Assembly (NCBI RefSeq): GCF_002836415.1 | Contig: NZ_PJBP01000177.1 | Coordinates: 1 to 59,709, forward strand | Direction: 5' to 3' | Source of the DNA: Psychromonas sp. MB-3u-54 | GTDB taxonomy: Bacteria; Pseudomonadota; Gammaproteobacteria; Enterobacterales; Psychromonadaceae | Length of the DNA stretch: 59,709 nucleotides | Shown: positions 43,531-56,485 of the stretch, in pieces | Position numbering within the stretch: position 1 is the stretch's first letter | Layout: every line of letters starts with the position of its first letter | Translations under genes and position numbers: made by a program | Notes under the pieces: generated by a model | Seen by the model: the letters and a program-made list of their open reading frames with translations, nothing else | What the model was told of the DNA's origin: nothing | The model's database searches: none

Positions 43531-46500
43531 ATGAAAAGAATGTTAATCAATGCGACTCAAGCAGAAGAATTGCGTGTTGCACTCGTAGATGGTCAAATGT
43601 TATATGACCTAGATATTGAAAGCCCTGGTCACGAACAAAAAAAAGCAAATATTTACAAAGGTAAAATCACTCGTGTAGAGCCCAGCTTAGAAGCTGCGTT
43701 TGTAGAATATGGCGCTGAACGACATGGTTTCCTTCCTCTAAAAGAGATTGCCCGCACTTACTTCCCTGAAGGTTATTCTTTTAAAGGACGTCCGAATATT
43801 AAAGACGTCATAAAAGAGGGTCAGGAAGTCATCATCCAAATTGAAAAAGAAGAACGCGGTAATAAAGGGGCAGCATTAACTACTTTTATCAGTTTAGCCG
43901 GCAGTTACTTGGTATTAATGCCAAATAATCCCCGTGCAGGCGGTATTTCACGTCGCATCGAAGGCGATGAACGCACTGAACTGAAAGAAGCGCTTAGCCA
44001 CCTTAAACTACCCAATGGCATGGGACTTATCGTACGCACAGCCGGTGTCGGTAAAACACCGGAAGAGTTGGAATGGGATTTAAATGTGTTAGTTAATCAT
44101 TGGCAAGCCATTGACGAAGCTGCTCGTGCTCAACCCGCCCCTTTTCTCATTCATAGAGAAAGTAATGTCATCGTACGCTCTATACGTGATTATCTGCGCC
44201 GAGATATAGGTGAGATTGTTATTGATCATGCAAAGACCTTTGAACTGGCTAAAAACCACATTGCGATGGTTCGTCCCGACTATGTTAGCCGCTTAAAATT
44301 ATACCAGGGTGAAGTGCCATTATTTACTCATTATCAGGTAGAAAGCCAAATTGAATCCGCTTTCCAACGTGAAGTCCGTTTACCTTCAGGCGGTTCGATT
44401 GTCATTGATCCCACTGAGGCCTTAACCTCTATTGATATCAACTCTGCACGTGCCACGCGCGGTAGTGACATAGAAGAAACCGCTTTTAATACAAATCTGG
44501 AAGCTGCAGAAGAGATAGCTCGCCAATTACGCCTGCGTGACTTGGGCGGTTTAGTGGTTATCGACTTTATCGATATGACCCCCCCTCGTCATCAACGTGA
44601 AGTTGAAAATCGGATGCGTGAATCCGTACGTCAGGATAGAGCGCGTATCCAATTAGGTCGTATTTCTCGTTTTGGTCTGATGGAAATGTCTCGTCAACGT
44701 CTTCGCCCTTCTCTTGGCGAATCTGCTTCTCGTGTGTGCCCTCGCTGCCATGGTCAAGGCACAATCCGTGATAACGAATCGCTTGCATTAGCCATTTTAC
44801 GATTAATAGAAGAAGAAGGCTTAAAAGAAAATACGGTACAAATTCAAGCGACTGTCCCGGTTGCTGTTGCCGCATACTTATTAAATGAAAAACGTAAAGA
44901 TGTTCAAAAAATAGAAAAACGTCATTCTTGCGAAGTTTATATCATTCCCAATGCGAACCTGTTAACACCGCATTTTGAAATTAAACGTACCCGCAAAGAC
45001 GGCAAAGAAGATATCAATTACGATGCACTTGAAAAACAACATACTGTTTATGTTCCTAATGTCATCAAAGATGAACATAAAAATGAAGCTGATCCTGTGT
45101 TGTCTGGGTTTTCAAGCCCTAAACAAAAAACCACAGAAGAAAAACCACAGAAGAAAGAGATAATTCCTGAGCCAAAAACAGTAGAAGCGGCAAAACCTTC
45201 TCTCTTTTCAAGAATAATCGCGGCGATATCTTCTCTATTCAGTGATAGCGAAAAACCACAGCCTGTTGAGGAAAAAGAAGTAGCACCCGTTGCAGAGCCT
45301 GTCACTAATAACCGCAATAATCGTAATAACAATCGTAATCGCAACCGTAATCAAAATCGTGCAGAGAAAAGTCGTCCTACGCAAGCACCAGCTGAAGCTA
45401 AAGCGACTCCCCACAAAGAACCTGAACGCCCTAAAAAGCAAGAAACACCCGTTCAGGCTCCTGCAAATGAAGATGCAGTTGCCGTTCGCCGTAAACGAAG
45501 AAATATGCGCAAAAAAGTACGTATTCAAAATACACGTGAAACAGAAGCGCTCAGCACAGAAAGCGTAGCTGTTGATGCGCAGGATACTAAACCTGTTGTT
45601 AACACGCCTAAAGTTAAAAAAACTGCAACACAGAAAAGCAAAGCTGTAAAAGCAGAAACAGCTGACACGGCATTAGCAGCGGACGATAATACTGCCCCGA
45701 CGGCAGATAAAATTGAAACTGAAGAACATAAAGCAGTTGCAATTCCAAGTCGTCGTTCACGTTATCTGCGCAATAATGCCCAACGAAATAAAAAAAATGT
45801 AACGCCCGATAGTAATCAGGAAGCATCTACCCTACCAACAGATCAGCAGGATCCGATAAGCAGTCGCTACCCGGAATCTGAAACTGTTGATAGTGAAGCT
45901 AAATTTGAGCCCGTCGCAGATCAAGCTATGGCCGAAATGATAAACAAAGCTGAGCAGCCAGTTTCTATTGCACCGGAAATTGAAACTATTGATAATACAT
46001 TGACAACCCAAGAATCTGTTGAACAGATTCAAAAAAGCGTTAATGCTGCAATTGAAGAAGCTCAGCAAATGTCGTTAGAGGCCGCTGGTAATAAAACTTC
46101 CAAGGTTATTGAAAAAGCTGAAGTTAAAGAAACAGCTCCTGCTAAAGAAACAGCAGTCGTTGAAGAAACAGCAGCCGTTACAGAGACAGCAGTCGTTACA
46201 GAGACAGCAGCTGTTAAAGAAACAGCAGCTGTTAAAGAAACAGCAGCCGTTACAGAGACAGCAGCCGTTACAGAGACAGCAGCCGTTACAGAGACAGCAG
46301 CAGTTACAGAGACAGCAGCAGTTACAGAGACAGCAGCCGTTACAGAAACAGCAGCCGTTACAGAGACAGCAGCCGTTACAGAGACAGCAGCTGTTACAGA
46401 GACAGCAGCCGTTACAGAGACAGCAGCCGTTACAGAGACAGCAGCCGTTACAGAGACAGCAGCCGTTAAAGAAACAGCAGCCGTTAAAGAAACAGCAGCC

Positions 46501-46773
46501 GTTAAAGAAACAGCAGCCGTTACAGAGACAGCAGCCGTTAAAGAAACAGCAGCCGTTAAAGAAACTGCTAAAATTAAAGAAACAGTCAGTAACCTTAAAA
46601 AATCGTCAACATCCCCAATGACTAAAACAGTCAGTGGGCCGCTTGATACAAATGCTGAAATAAAGATTGTTGCCGCAACGCAGCGACTAGCAGTCACTAA
46701 GTCAGGACGTCCCGCCGGTAGTCTTTTTGCGACTAGTAGTGCGAGCAGTGAAACCGTTAAGGCAAAATTATAA
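43531..46773 (+). CDS. rne: Ribonuclease E
   Basis: A 1080-residue endoribonuclease, scaffold of the RNA degradosome. The catalytic half (about 1-515) has an S1 domain (about 35-125), the magnesium aspartates near 303 ([10 protein letters not shown]) and 346 (VIDFIDM), and the zinc link CPRCHGQG near 403. A probable membrane-binding amphipathic helix follows at about 556-572 ([15 protein letters not shown]), then Arg/Asn-rich RNA-binding stretches ([15 protein letters not shown]) and [12 protein letters not shown]. Residues 866-1015 are 25 copies of a six-residue repeat of the form T/K-E-T-A-A-V. The ribosome site is weak (AAGAG). Confidence 0.97.
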   Translation: MKRMLINATQAEELRVALVDGQMLYDLDIESPGHEQKKANIYKGKITRVEPSLEAAFVEYGAERHGFLPLKEIARTYFPEGYSFKGRPNIKDVIKEGQEVIIQIEKEERGNKGAALTTFISLAGSYLVLMPNNPRAGGISRRIEGDERTELKEALSHLKLPNGMGLIVRTAGVGKTPEELEWDLNVLVNHWQAIDEAARAQPAPFLIHRESNVIVRSIRDYLRRDIGEIVIDHAKTFELAKNHIAMVRPDYVSRLKLYQGEVPLFTHYQVESQIESAFQREVRLPSGGSIVIDPTEALTSIDINSARATRGSDIEETAFNTNLEAAEEIARQLRLRDLGGLVVIDFIDMTPPRHQREVENRMRESVRQDRARIQLGRISRFGLMEMSRQRLRPSLGESASRVCPRCHGQGTIRDNESLALAILRLIEEEGLKENTVQIQATVPVAVAAYLLNEKRKDVQKIEKRHSCEVYIIPNANLLTPHFEIKRTRKDGKEDINYDALEKQHTVYVPNVIKDEHKNEADPVLSGFSSPKQKTTEEKPQKKEIIPEPKTVEAAKPSLFSRIIAAISSLFSDSEKPQPVEEKEVAPVAEPVTNNRNNRNNNRNRNRNQNRAEKSRPTQAPAEAKATPHKEPERPKKQETPVQAPANEDAVAVRRKRRNMRKKVRIQNTRETEALSTESVAVDAQDTKPVVNTPKVKKTATQKSKAVKAETADTALAADDNTAPTADKIETEEHKAVAIPSRRSRYLRNNAQRNKKNVTPDSNQEASTLPTDQQDPISSRYPESETVDSEAKFEPVADQAMAEMINKAEQPVSIAPEIETIDNTLTTQESVEQIQKSVNAAIEEAQQMSLEAAGNKTSKVIEKAEVKETAPAKETAVVEETAAVTETAVVTETAAVKETAAVKETAAVTETAAVTETAAVTETAAVTETAAVTETAAVTETAAVTETAAVTETAAVTETAAVTETAAVTETAAVTETAAVKETAAVKETAAVKETAAVTETAAVKETAAVKETAKIKETVSNLKKSSTSPMTKTVSGPLDTNAEIKIVAATQRLAVTKSGRPAGSLFATSSASSETVKAKL
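46126..46575 (+). repeat. 18-bp tandem repeat encoding 25 hexapeptides in RNase E
   Basis: Twenty-five consecutive 18-bp units of the form ACAGAGACAGCAGCCGTT (or AAAGAAACA...) encode [12 protein letters not shown] and close variants. The central block from about 46252 to 46467 is nearly homogeneous, with only occasional GCC/GCA/GCT changes, which indicates recent expansion. The unit keeps frame, so copy-number change alters scaffold length without truncation. Confidence 0.97.
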
Positions 46774-46808
46774 TAAATATTTAGTTAATAGGCTTTAACT
46801 ATCAATCT

Positions 46809-47863
<1,055 letters not shown>

Positions 47864-47893
47864 CCTTTAATCTTTAACTAAAATCTGATTCAA

Positions 47894-47922
47894 AAAAAAG
47901 GTAACCTATGGTTACCTTTTTT
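47894..47922 (+). terminator. Rho-independent terminator of trxB
   Basis: GGTAACC/GGTTACC with a 3-nt loop, extended by A and T runs into a 13-bp stem ending in six T; it works in both directions in principle. Confidence 0.92.
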
Positions 47923-47944
47923 ATAAACAGATCACTGCAACAGA

Positions 47945-48206
47945 TATGCCCATGATACTTCAAGATACAAAGTCAGCAAGGCAAATTGTGCCGAGATGCT
48001 AGGCATAAAATTGAAGTAGAGTTATTCTACATAGATATTTTTTAACAAAGCAGATTGGTACAATTTGACTTGCCCTACGGCGCACGAGCTCGAAAAGCAG
48101 CGCTGCGTTGCACCAATCGAAAAGGGATAACCATTACCTCATGTTGCGTCTTGCTCTGGTCTCCGACCTTGCGCCTGACAAAGCATCTTGAAGTAACATG
48201 GGTATA
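47945..48206. mobile_element. MITE-like element with 24-bp terminal inverted repeats
   Basis: A 262-bp element. The left end TATGCCCATGATACTTCAAG... (47945-47968) and the inverse of the right end (48183-48206, TATACCCATGTTACTTCAAG...) agree at 21 of 24 positions. A second inverted pair lies inside (GCAAGGCAAATTGTGCC at 47976-47992 with its partner at 48057-48073). It has no coding capacity and abuts the 3' end of nlpI. Its right interior is related to the element at 10712-10865. Confidence 0.82.
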
Positions 48207-48216
48207 AGCAACCGGA

Positions 48217-49128
48217 TTATTCTTTACCCGTCTGCAGATTCCTTTGAATTGCACCTAACTCTATCAATGCATATTTATATTCAATAAACTCATGAATATT
48301 TGTCGCGGTACTTAATTTAAAGTAATAGACAGCTTTTTCTAAATTACCTGACAATTTATGCCAGTGCCCAAGATAAAAATAGGCCTCACATAGACGCTGA
48401 GCAAGTTCTTTATTTGTGCGAACACCGTAGGAAAGACTTTCAAGAAAATCTTTTTCTGTTGTCCTGCCCGCTATCACATCAGCTATTGCCCAAGCAAAGC
48501 TGTGATCATCGCTTAATTGAGTTGATGACTTAAGTGCCTGTAAAGCTTTTAACTGATCGACTTTACTGTTAATAATGAAACGCCATAAAACGCGATAGGG
48601 ATCATTTTGATCAAGCGCATAGAACCTTTCAATATCATTCATTGCTAATTGGTAACGTCCGATTTGATACAGTCCGACAGCCCGATGTAAATAACTGTAT
48701 TGCATATCATCGGATAACTCTAATGCCGAATCAAAAGCATCAAATGCTTCGTCATAGGATTGTGATAATAATAGATAAAGCCCTAAAAAATTGTAGGCAT
48801 CAGCAAAGGTAGGATCAACATTCAAGGCCTGGATAAAATCGTAACGACTATGTGCCGCCAAGCCCATTCGGTCATAAATAACCCCACGTTCGTAAAATAA
48901 TACTGCGTGCTGTCTTGCATCCAGATCTTTTTGTTCAACAAGCAATTGGTTAATTTTTAATAATTTAACTTCATCTTGATAGTCTATTTGCACAGCCGTA
49001 GAGAGAGGGAATTTATTAATTACATTATTTTTCGTTGAGAAATCCTGCTCAGTATTAGGAAGGCTTTGACAAGCTGTTAATGTAAATAAAACGGATAATA
49101 CGCATAATAATGAACAATGGAATCTCAT
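48217..49128 (-). CDS. nlpI: Lipoprotein NlpI
   Basis: A 303-residue outer-membrane lipoprotein (signal ending LTAC; E. coli 294 residues). It has TPR units at about 75-170 (HAVLFYERGVIYDRMGLAAH, DAYNFLGLYLLLSQSYDEAF) and a C-terminal one (AYFYLGHWHKLSGNLEKAVYYF). NlpI delivers the murein endopeptidase MepS to Prc and organises cell-wall hydrolases. ATG 49128 has an AAGGG site. prc is also in this window, 42 kb away. Confidence 0.93.
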   Translation of the reverse strand: MRFHCSLLCVLSVLFTLTACQSLPNTEQDFSTKNNVINKFPLSTAVQIDYQDEVKLLKINQLLVEQKDLDARQHAVLFYERGVIYDRMGLAAHSRYDFIQALNVDPTFADAYNFLGLYLLLSQSYDEAFDAFDSALELSDDMQYSYLHRAVGLYQIGRYQLAMNDIERFYALDQNDPYRVLWRFIINSKVDQLKALQALKSSTQLSDDHSFAWAIADVIAGRTTEKDFLESLSYGVRTNKELAQRLCEAYFYLGHWHKLSGNLEKAVYYFKLSTATNIHEFIEYKYALIELGAIQRNLQTGKE

Positions 49129-49204
49129 GAACAAACCCTTTAAGACAAGTGAGTTAAGAGTGAACTATAAGCAGCTGAAAGTAAAGTTAGATATATTTTG
49201 AAAT

Positions 49205-49232
49205 AAAAAAAGCACTGCAGGCAGTGCTTTTT
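49205..49232 (-). terminator. Rho-independent terminator of secF
   Basis: An 8-bp GC-containing core AGCACTGC/GCAGTGCT with a 2-nt loop, extended by A/T runs; on the minus strand it ends in six T, 19 nt past the secF stop. Confidence 0.93.
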
Positions 49233-49250
49233 AGCTGTCCAATTCGTCTA

Positions 49251-50195
49251 TTATAAGGAAGCCTGATCTGCCCCCTCTTTTTCAACAACTTCTGGAATCA
49301 TATGCTCACGCGAAATGCCTAATTTAATGGCCAGTGAACTGGCCACATAAATGGAGGAGTAAGTACCAACGATAACACCAATCAATAAAGCAGTTGCAAA
49401 ACCATGGATCAATGCACCGCCAAAAATAAACAGTGAAATCAATACAAAAATAGTCGTTCCTGAGGTAATTAAGGTACGGCTTAAGGTCTGAGTAAGCGAT
49501 TTATCGACAATGTCATTTGAAGTGGCCGTTGTCAGTAAGCGAAAATTTTCACGTATTCGGTCAAATACTACGATAGTATCGTTGAGAGAGTAACCAACAA
49601 CTGCCAATAAGGCGGCTAATACAGTCAAGTCCACTTCAATTTTAAATAATGAAAATATGCCAAGCGTTATAATAATATCGTGTCCTAAAGCTAACACCGA
49701 GCCAGATGCTAAGCGCCATTCAAAGCGAATACTGACATAAATTAAAATACAGATAAGCGCAATGATAATAGCTAAACCGCCTGAGTTGGCTAACTCTGCC
49801 CCAACATTAGGCCCGACAAATTCAATCCGGCGCATATCCACTTGTCCGAAATCGGCATTTTGTAATGACTCGAGAACCTGAGTCCCAATAACTTCCCCTT
49901 GCACGCCTTCACGAGGCGCTAAGCGGATCATAACATCACGACTAGTCCCAAAATGCTGAACAACGGCATCGGAGAAATCATTCGATGCTAATACCTCACG
50001 CACATCGGGTAATACCGCAGGTTGCTCAAAACCCACTTCAATAACAGTGCCACCGGTAAAATCAAGGCCCCAGTTTAACCAATTAATACTTAACACGGCA
50101 ACTGAAGCGACAATTAAGAACATTGATAACCAAGATGCCGGTTTCGAATATTGCATAAAGGGCAGCGTTTTTTTAGATTTAATTAACTCAAACAT
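49251..50195 (-). CDS. secF: Preprotein translocase subunit SecF
   Basis: A 314-residue inner-membrane protein with six helices and a periplasmic domain after helix 1. The motif GLDFTGGTVIEV and the block GYSLNDTIVVFDRIRENFR are diagnostic. With SecD it uses the ion gradient to pull exported proteins out of the SecYEG channel. It follows secD by 14 nt with an AAGGA site. Confidence 0.97.
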   Translation of the reverse strand: MFELIKSKKTLPFMQYSKPASWLSMFLIVASVAVLSINWLNWGLDFTGGTVIEVGFEQPAVLPDVREVLASNDFSDAVVQHFGTSRDVMIRLAPREGVQGEVIGTQVLESLQNADFGQVDMRRIEFVGPNVGAELANSGGLAIIIALICILIYVSIRFEWRLASGSVLALGHDIIITLGIFSLFKIEVDLTVLAALLAVVGYSLNDTIVVFDRIRENFRLLTTATSNDIVDKSLTQTLSRTLITSGTTIFVLISLFIFGGALIHGFATALLIGVIVGTYSSIYVASSLAIKLGISREHMIPEVVEKEGADQASL

Positions 50196-50209
50196 AATAT
50201 TTCCTTGCG

Positions 50210-52072
50210 CTAGATTGATAGTTTCTTAATATCATTACGACCACCCCAGACAGCGTTTACAATAGCACGCGTTCCGAAAATAGAAGTAAACATAGAAGTC
50301 GCAATACCAATCGCGAGCGTAACAGCGAAACCTTTAATGGGTCCTGTACCCACAGCAAACAAAATTAATGCTGTTATGAAAGTGGTGATATTCGCATCCG
50401 CTATGGTAGAAAATGCATTAGAATAGCCTTCATGGATTGCTTGTTGGATTGATTTTCCAGCAGCCAATTCCTCTCGAATTCTTTCAAATATAAGCACATT
50501 TGCATCAACAGCCATACCAACGGTCAAAACGATACCGGCAATACCCGGTAAGGTTAATGTCGCCCCTGGAATCATAGACATAAAACCGATAATCATGACG
50601 ATATTGAAGAGCAAAGCCGTATTGGCGATAATCCCAAATTTGCGATAATAAACAAACATAAACAACACAACAGCAAGCATGCCATAGACCATTGCTTTGA
50701 TGCCGTTATCTATGTTTTGTTGTCCTAAACTCGGTCCAATAGTACGTTCCTGGACGATTTGAATAGGCGCAATAAGCGCACCTGCGCGCAGTAATAGCGC
50801 CAGATTATGTGCTTCTGCTGCATTATCAAGTCCGGTAATTCGAAAACTACGACCAAGCTGCGCTTGAATAGTGGCCACATTGGCAACCTCCTCACGCTTT
50901 TCAATAACAGCCTTACCGTTCGGTTTTTTCTTACCTGTTGGTAAATACTCAATAAACAGGGTTGCCATCGGTTCACCAATATTATTTTTGGTAAAACGAG
51001 ACATCATACTGCCACCTTGTGAATCAAGTGAGATACTCACTTGAGGGCGCCCCATGTCATCACTGCCGGATTGTGCATCCACGATATGGTTACCGGTTAA
51101 AATAATCTGTTTTTTAACCACTACAGGGCGACCATTTCTCTCCTTATAAACGATCGAAGAAGAAGGCAGACGTCCTGCTAATGCATCATTAATATTCGTT
51201 TCTGAGTCTACTGCATGAAATTCAAGTGTCGCCGTTGCACCCAGGATCTCTTTCGCACGGGCCGTATCTTGAATACCTGGTAATTGAACAACAATTCTGT
51301 CCGTACCTTGGCGTTGAACTAAAGGCTCTGCAACGCCAAGTTCATTAACTCGGTTACGAAGAATAGTCAAATTTTGCTGCAGAGCGTACTCTTTGCTGGC
51401 TTGCAGCTTCTGATCGGTCATTTCAATGGATAGAATAAAACGGCCATTGTCAACGGATTCAGAAAATTGGTAACCTGGATTATTAGGTTTTAAATAGTCA
51501 ATGGCACTGTCTAGAATTGATTGCTCAGTGAATGTTATAAGTACACCCGTTGCGCTATTCGCTTCAGTGATACCGCGAAATCTTATTTTTTCTGTCCGTA
51601 AATCGCCACGTAAATCCTGCACCATTTGCTCTTGCGCTTTACTGACGGCCTCATCCATATCCACTTCCATCAGAAAATAAACACCGCCGCGTAAATCAAG
51701 CCCTAATTTGAGTGGTCCGGCACCTATAGCTTCTAACCAGGCAGGCGTTGAAGGCGCCAAATTAAGTGCAGTAACAAAATTGCCCTCTAATTGTTCAATA
51801 ATGGTTTCACGCGCTAATAGCTGATCTTCACTGGATTTTAGACGAATTAAAAGCTGATCATTTTCAAGAACGACACTTTTAGGAATGATATTTGACTGTT
51901 TGAGAATATCTTGAACGTCGCCCAAGGTTGAAAGCTCAACATTTGCACCACGGGTTGCCGAGATTTGAACGGCAGGATCTTCACCGTATAGATTTGGAGC
52001 GGCATAAAGTAAACTGATTAAAACTATAAATAAAAGCAGCAAATACTTCCACATAGGGTATTTATTTAACAC
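50210..52072 (-). CDS. secD: Preprotein translocase subunit SecD
   Basis: A 620-residue inner-membrane protein (E. coli 615). The start is GTG 52072, with AAGGA 7 nt upstream, giving the N-terminus (M)[14 protein letters not shown] like MLNRYPLWKY in E. coli. The motifs [16 protein letters not shown], the periplasmic domain and [15 protein letters not shown] in the transmembrane domain are intact. The frame stays open 63 codons further upstream, but that part is the MITE at 52106-52303. Confidence 0.97.
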   Translation of the reverse strand: MLNKYPMWKYLLLLFIVLISLLYAAPNLYGEDPAVQISATRGANVELSTLGDVQDILKQSNIIPKSVVLENDQLLIRLKSSEDQLLARETIIEQLEGNFVTALNLAPSTPAWLEAIGAGPLKLGLDLRGGVYFLMEVDMDEAVSKAQEQMVQDLRGDLRTEKIRFRGITEANSATGVLITFTEQSILDSAIDYLKPNNPGYQFSESVDNGRFILSIEMTDQKLQASKEYALQQNLTILRNRVNELGVAEPLVQRQGTDRIVVQLPGIQDTARAKEILGATATLEFHAVDSETNINDALAGRLPSSSIVYKERNGRPVVVKKQIILTGNHIVDAQSGSDDMGRPQVSISLDSQGGSMMSRFTKNNIGEPMATLFIEYLPTGKKKPNGKAVIEKREEVANVATIQAQLGRSFRITGLDNAAEAHNLALLLRAGALIAPIQIVQERTIGPSLGQQNIDNGIKAMVYGMLAVVLFMFVYYRKFGIIANTALLFNIVMIIGFMSMIPGATLTLPGIAGIVLTVGMAVDANVLIFERIREELAAGKSIQQAIHEGYSNAFSTIADANITTFITALILFAVGTGPIKGFAVTLAIGIATSMFTSIFGTRAIVNAVWGGRNDIKKLSI

Positions 52073-52105
52073 TGTATTGTCCTTAAATGAAGCGCCTAAT
52101 AAAAT

Positions 52106-52303
52106 GATAACGAAGTAATGTTTATCTATTATACCAAATGCATTAAAGATGTGATCTTGTATTGCGCCGGAAAAATCAGCCCTAATAAGGCGTGAGTTGC
52201 AGGAGATAGTTATTCTCACTTCAAAACTCACAACGCAGTTAGGGATGGTTTTAACCAGCAAGGCTGATCACTTATTTGATGCTTTTGGTATTACTTCGTT
52301 ATC
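52106..52303. mobile_element. MITE inserted between yajC and secD
   Basis: Inner inverted repeats ATACCAAATGCATTAAAGAT... (52131-52156) and its partner at 52266-52291 agree at 22 of 26 positions. An outer perfect 14-bp inverted pair, GATAACGAAGTAAT (52106-52119) and ATTACTTCGTTATC (52290-52303), surrounds or overlaps them. Further complementarity inside (CCCTAA.../...TTAGGG arms) would fold the whole RNA into a long hairpin. From memory, closely similar elements occur in many marine gammaproteobacteria. It enlarges the normally short yajC-secD spacer to 255 nt. Confidence 0.87.
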
Positions 52304-52327
52304 TCTATTAAAAAAGCTGAATGTTTC

Positions 52328-52660
52328 TTAGATAGATTTAAGCGTGCCTTTTGGTAAAACAGCTGTCACGTAATCTCTTTTAATCGAGATGATATTATTT
52401 TCATTTAATTCAATTTGAAGATAATCATTTTCAGTATTAACTTTAACAACACGGCCAATTAAACCACCCTGAGTTAAGACTTCGTCACCTTTACCGATGC
52501 TTTCCATTAGGCTTTTATGCGCTTTAGTGCGTTTTGCCTGAGGACGGTAAATCATAAAATAAAATATCCCAGCAAAAACAACCATCATCAAAATAAAAGA
52601 CATACTGTCCGTTGCTTGACCTTCACCTGCAGCATGTGCTTCAGAAATAAATAAACTCAT
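52328..52660 (-). CDS. yajC: Sec translocon accessory subunit YajC
   Basis: A 110-residue single-pass protein: helix near 20-40 (SFILMMVVFAGIFYFMIYRP), then the cytoplasmic RPQAKRTKAHKSLMESIGKGDEV pattern in shorter form and GLIGRVVKV. It associates with SecDF. Gene order queA-tgt-yajC-secD-secF is the standard one. Confidence 0.96.
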   Translation of the reverse strand: MSLFISEAHAAGEGQATDSMSFILMMVVFAGIFYFMIYRPQAKRTKAHKSLMESIGKGDEVLTQGGLIGRVVKVNTENDYLQIELNENNIISIKRDYVTAVLPKGTLKSI

Positions 52661-52711
52661 TTTGTTACCCTTATAAATTAAAATTGAATAATATTGTTAT
52701 AGATAAATTTG

Positions 52712-53881
<1,170 letters not shown>

Positions 53882-53893
53882 TTATCCATAACA

Positions 53894-53934
53894 AAAGCAC
53901 TTAAAGCGCCAAAAACAGGCCCCTCAAGTGCTTT
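53894..53934 (-). terminator. Hairpin between queA and tgt
   Basis: A 9-bp stem AAAGCACTT/AAGTGCTTT with a 23-nt loop, followed on the minus strand by a short T run (TTTTG). It may reduce read-through from queA into tgt. Confidence 0.55.
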
Positions 53935-53959
53935 AAATAGATAACGGTTGAAGTTTATT

Positions 53960-55006
53960 CTATTTAGTTTTTTTAGTTAAAAACATCGCATCACCATAAC
54001 TAAAAAAACGATACTTTTCCTGAATAGCCACTTTGTATGCATTATCAATATTTTCTTTACCTGAAAAAGCGGACACCAGCATCAGTAGTGTCGATTCTGA
54101 CAAGTGAAAATTGGTCACTAGTGCATCAATCACCTGAAATTCATAACCCGGGTAAATGAAAATGCTCGTTTCAGAAAAGAATGGGGCAAGGTCATGACCC
54201 GTTTTAACACTCTCTTGTGCTGCGCTTTCAACGGAACGTACAGAGGTTGTGCCAACGGCAATAACGCGTCCACCTTTCGCTTTAGTGTTGTTTATTTTAT
54301 CAATAACCTCTTGCGACACCTCAGCATATTCACTGTGCATTTGATGATCGAGTATGTTATCTACTTTAACGGGTTGAAATGTTCCCGCACCAACATGCAG
54401 GGTAACAAAGGCAAAATCAACCCCTTTATCCTGTAATTTAGTCAGGACGGCCTGATCAAAGTGAAGACCTGCGGTGGGTGCGGCAACCGCCCCCGGATTT
54501 TTATTATAAACGGTCTGGTAACGCTCTTTATCGGCATCTTCGTCAGGGCGGTCAATATAAGGAGGCAACGGCATATGACCAATTGACTCCAGGACTTCAA
54601 GTACTGTGCTGCTGTGATCAATATGTATTTCAAACAAAGAGCCCTGCCGTTTTACCATCACCGCATCAATGCTATTTTCTAAACGTAATTTACAGCCAGG
54701 TTTTGGTGATTTGGAACTGCGCAGATGCGCGAGGAAACTTTTCTCATTCAATACTCTTTCAACCAGCACTTCTATTTTTCCTCCCGTCTCTTTTTCACCA
54801 AAAAGACGGGCGGGAATAACCCGCGTATCATTAAAAATAAGCAGATCATTTTCGTCAATAAGATCGACCAGATCAGTAAATTGTAGATGTTTTAACCCAC
54901 CAGAATTCCCTTCCACCGACAATAAACGGCTAGCTGAACGGTCTTTCATAGGATAACGAGCAATTAATGCTGGCGGTAATTCAAAAGAGAAATCTGAAAC
55001 TTTCAT
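53960..55006 (-). CDS. queA: S-adenosylmethionine:tRNA ribosyltransferase-isomerase
   Basis: A 348-residue enzyme that converts preQ1 in tRNA to epoxyqueuosine, acting right after Tgt. It begins [16 protein letters not shown], and contains [26 protein letters not shown] and [13 protein letters not shown], almost identical to E. coli QueA. ATG 55006 is preferred over the codon 9 nt upstream because it gives the family N-terminus. Confidence 0.98.
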   Translation of the reverse strand: MKVSDFSFELPPALIARYPMKDRSASRLLSVEGNSGGLKHLQFTDLVDLIDENDLLIFNDTRVIPARLFGEKETGGKIEVLVERVLNEKSFLAHLRSSKSPKPGCKLRLENSIDAVMVKRQGSLFEIHIDHSSTVLEVLESIGHMPLPPYIDRPDEDADKERYQTVYNKNPGAVAAPTAGLHFDQAVLTKLQDKGVDFAFVTLHVGAGTFQPVKVDNILDHQMHSEYAEVSQEVIDKINNTKAKGGRVIAVGTTSVRSVESAAQESVKTGHDLAPFFSETSIFIYPGYEFQVIDALVTNFHLSESTLLMLVSAFSGKENIDNAYKVAIQEKYRFFSYGDAMFLTKKTK

Positions 55007-55220
55007 GCAAAACATTCCGGAAGGATAAATCGATGTAGTTTAAGGATGACAAAAGTGAAGTCAAGCGGGAGTAACTTAAAAAAGAAAAAATGCGGCCATA
55101 AAATGATTAATTCGAAATGTATTTTACTTTATCGTATATAGAGACTCATCTATATTTCACGGGGGGACAAAAGCAACCCCTTGAACGCACTATTACTGCC
55201 TTGCTGATAATATTTAGAAT

Positions 55221-55247
55221 AAAAAAAAGGAGACATATGTCTCCTTT
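55221..55247 (-). terminator. Rho-independent terminator of the thrS-infC-rpmI-rplT operon
   Basis: A palindromic stem AAAGGAGAC/GTCTCCTTT with a 4-nt loop followed on the minus strand by eight T, about 30 nt past rplT. Confidence 0.93.
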
Positions 55248-55276
55248 AAAAATCTAATTACTTACAAGCAATCGAA

Positions 55277-55633
55277 TTAAGCAAGTGCTTTTTTAGCGAC
55301 TTCAACTAAATGAGCAAATGTTGCTTTATCAAATACTGCAATATCAGCAAGTATCTTACGATCTATCTCAACAGAAGCCTTTTTCAGACCATTGATGAAA
55401 CGGCTGTAAGATAAACCACTAATACGAGATGCAGCGTTGATACGCGTGATCCATAATTGACGGAATACACGTTTACGTTGACGACGGTCACGGTAAGCGT
55501 ATTGACCCGCTTTAGTAACGGCCTGAACAGCTACACGATAAACACGTGAACGTGCTCCGTAATAACCTTTAGCTTGTTTTAATACTTTCTTGTGACGGGC
55601 ACGAGCCTGTACACCACGTTTAACTCTTGGCAT
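55277..55633 (-). CDS. rplT: 50S ribosomal protein L20
   Basis: A 118-residue basic protein starting [20 protein letters not shown], essential for early 50S assembly. In E. coli L20 also represses translation of rpmI-rplT by binding the message. It follows rpmI by 14 nt. Confidence 0.99.
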   Translation of the reverse strand: MPRVKRGVQARARHKKVLKQAKGYYGARSRVYRVAVQAVTKAGQYAYRDRRQRKRVFRQLWITRINAASRISGLSYSRFINGLKKASVEIDRKILADIAVFDKATFAHLVEVAKKALA

Positions 55634-55647
55634 TTTTTATTCCTTAC

Positions 55648-55845
55648 TTAAGCAAATGGCAACATTCTGCGGATTTGTGGTACGTCTACTTTATTTACCA
55701 TGCTTTGTGCACGTAAATGACGTTTACGCTTAGTAGACTTCTTAGTAAGGATGTGACGTAAGTGTGATTGCTTACGCTTAAAACCGCCAGAAGCAGTCTT
55801 TTTAAAGCGCTTTGCAGCACCTTTGTTCGTTTTTAATTTAGGCAT
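55648..55845 (-). CDS. rpmI: 50S ribosomal protein L35
   Basis: A 65-residue basic protein starting [23 protein letters not shown] 55845 has a GGAG site 7 nt upstream; the longer open frame is only leader sequence. The 97-nt leader between infC and rpmI is where an L20 control site would be expected, but I cannot outline it. Confidence 0.98.
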   Translation of the reverse strand: MPKLKTNKGAAKRFKKTASGGFKRKQSHLRHILTKKSTKRKRHLRAQSMVNKVDVPQIRRMLPFA

Positions 55846-55942
55846 TGCGAACTCCGCATTGTTAAATTTTAAATTAAACCAGTAAGGCGAATGTTTATAC
55901 CGCTGCATATAATAGACAGGGTATATAACACTACTTTATGCC

Positions 55943-56485
55943 TTAGCTAGCACGTTTGGGGCCTAACACCATCACCATTTGACGACCTTCCATTTTCGGG
56001 AAAGACTCGACAACGGATATTTCCGCTAAATCCGCTTTAATACGGTTTAACAGATCCATTCCTAATGATTGGTGTGCCATTTCACGACCGCGATAACGCA
56101 GTGTTACTTTAGCTTTGTTACCCTCTTCTAAAAAGCGAGTCAGGTTGCGTAGTTTTACCTGATAATCGCCTATATCAGTCCCAGGACGGAATTTTATTTC
56201 CTTTAACTGAACCTGTTTCTGATTTTTCCGTTGCTCTTTAACGGATTTAGTCTTTTCATACAAAAATTTGCCATAATTCATGATGCGACAAACTGGTGGC
56301 TCGGCGTTTGGACTGATCTCAACTAAGTCTAGATCAGATTCAATGGCCATATTTAATGCTTCTTCCAGTGAAACGACGCCAACGGGTTTGCCTTCTGAAT
56401 CGGAGAGACGTACATCAGTCCCGGTGATCTCATCATTCAAACGATGTTTATTGCCCTGTTGTGGGGCTTTTTTTGCACCTTTTAT
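55943..56485 (-). CDS. infC: Translation initiation factor IF-3, apparent AUA start
   Basis: A 180-residue protein with both IF3 domains: [27 protein letters not shown] N-domain and GREMAHQ...[10 protein letters not shown]-domain. Alignment with E. coli (M)KGGKR puts the start at codon ATA 56485, giving (M)KGAKK. The AGGAGG ribosome site (56493-56498) is 7 nt before that ATA, ideal spacing, but only 1 nt before the alternative TTG 56491, too close to use. E. coli infC uses AUU and IF3 discriminates against such codons to control itself. It starts 20 nt after thrS. Confidence 0.95.
   Translation of the reverse strand: MKGAKKAPQQGNKHRLNDEITGTDVRLSDSEGKPVGVVSLEEALNMAIESDLDLVEISPNAEPPVCRIMNYGKFLYEKTKSVKEQRKNQKQVQLKEIKFRPGTDIGDYQVKLRNLTRFLEEGNKAKVTLRYRGREMAHQSLGMDLLNRIKADLAEISVVESFPKMEGRQMVMVLGPKRAS

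Noticed and set aside
46062-46697. Long antisense frame opposite the RNase E repeat
   Set aside because: It is a by-product of the 18-bp repeat, encodes only SVTAAV repeats and has no ribosome site.
52073-52261. 63-codon N-terminal extension of SecD
   Set aside because: It is encoded by the MITE, has no similarity to SecD, and the GTG at 52072 has a good ribosome site and the family N-terminus.
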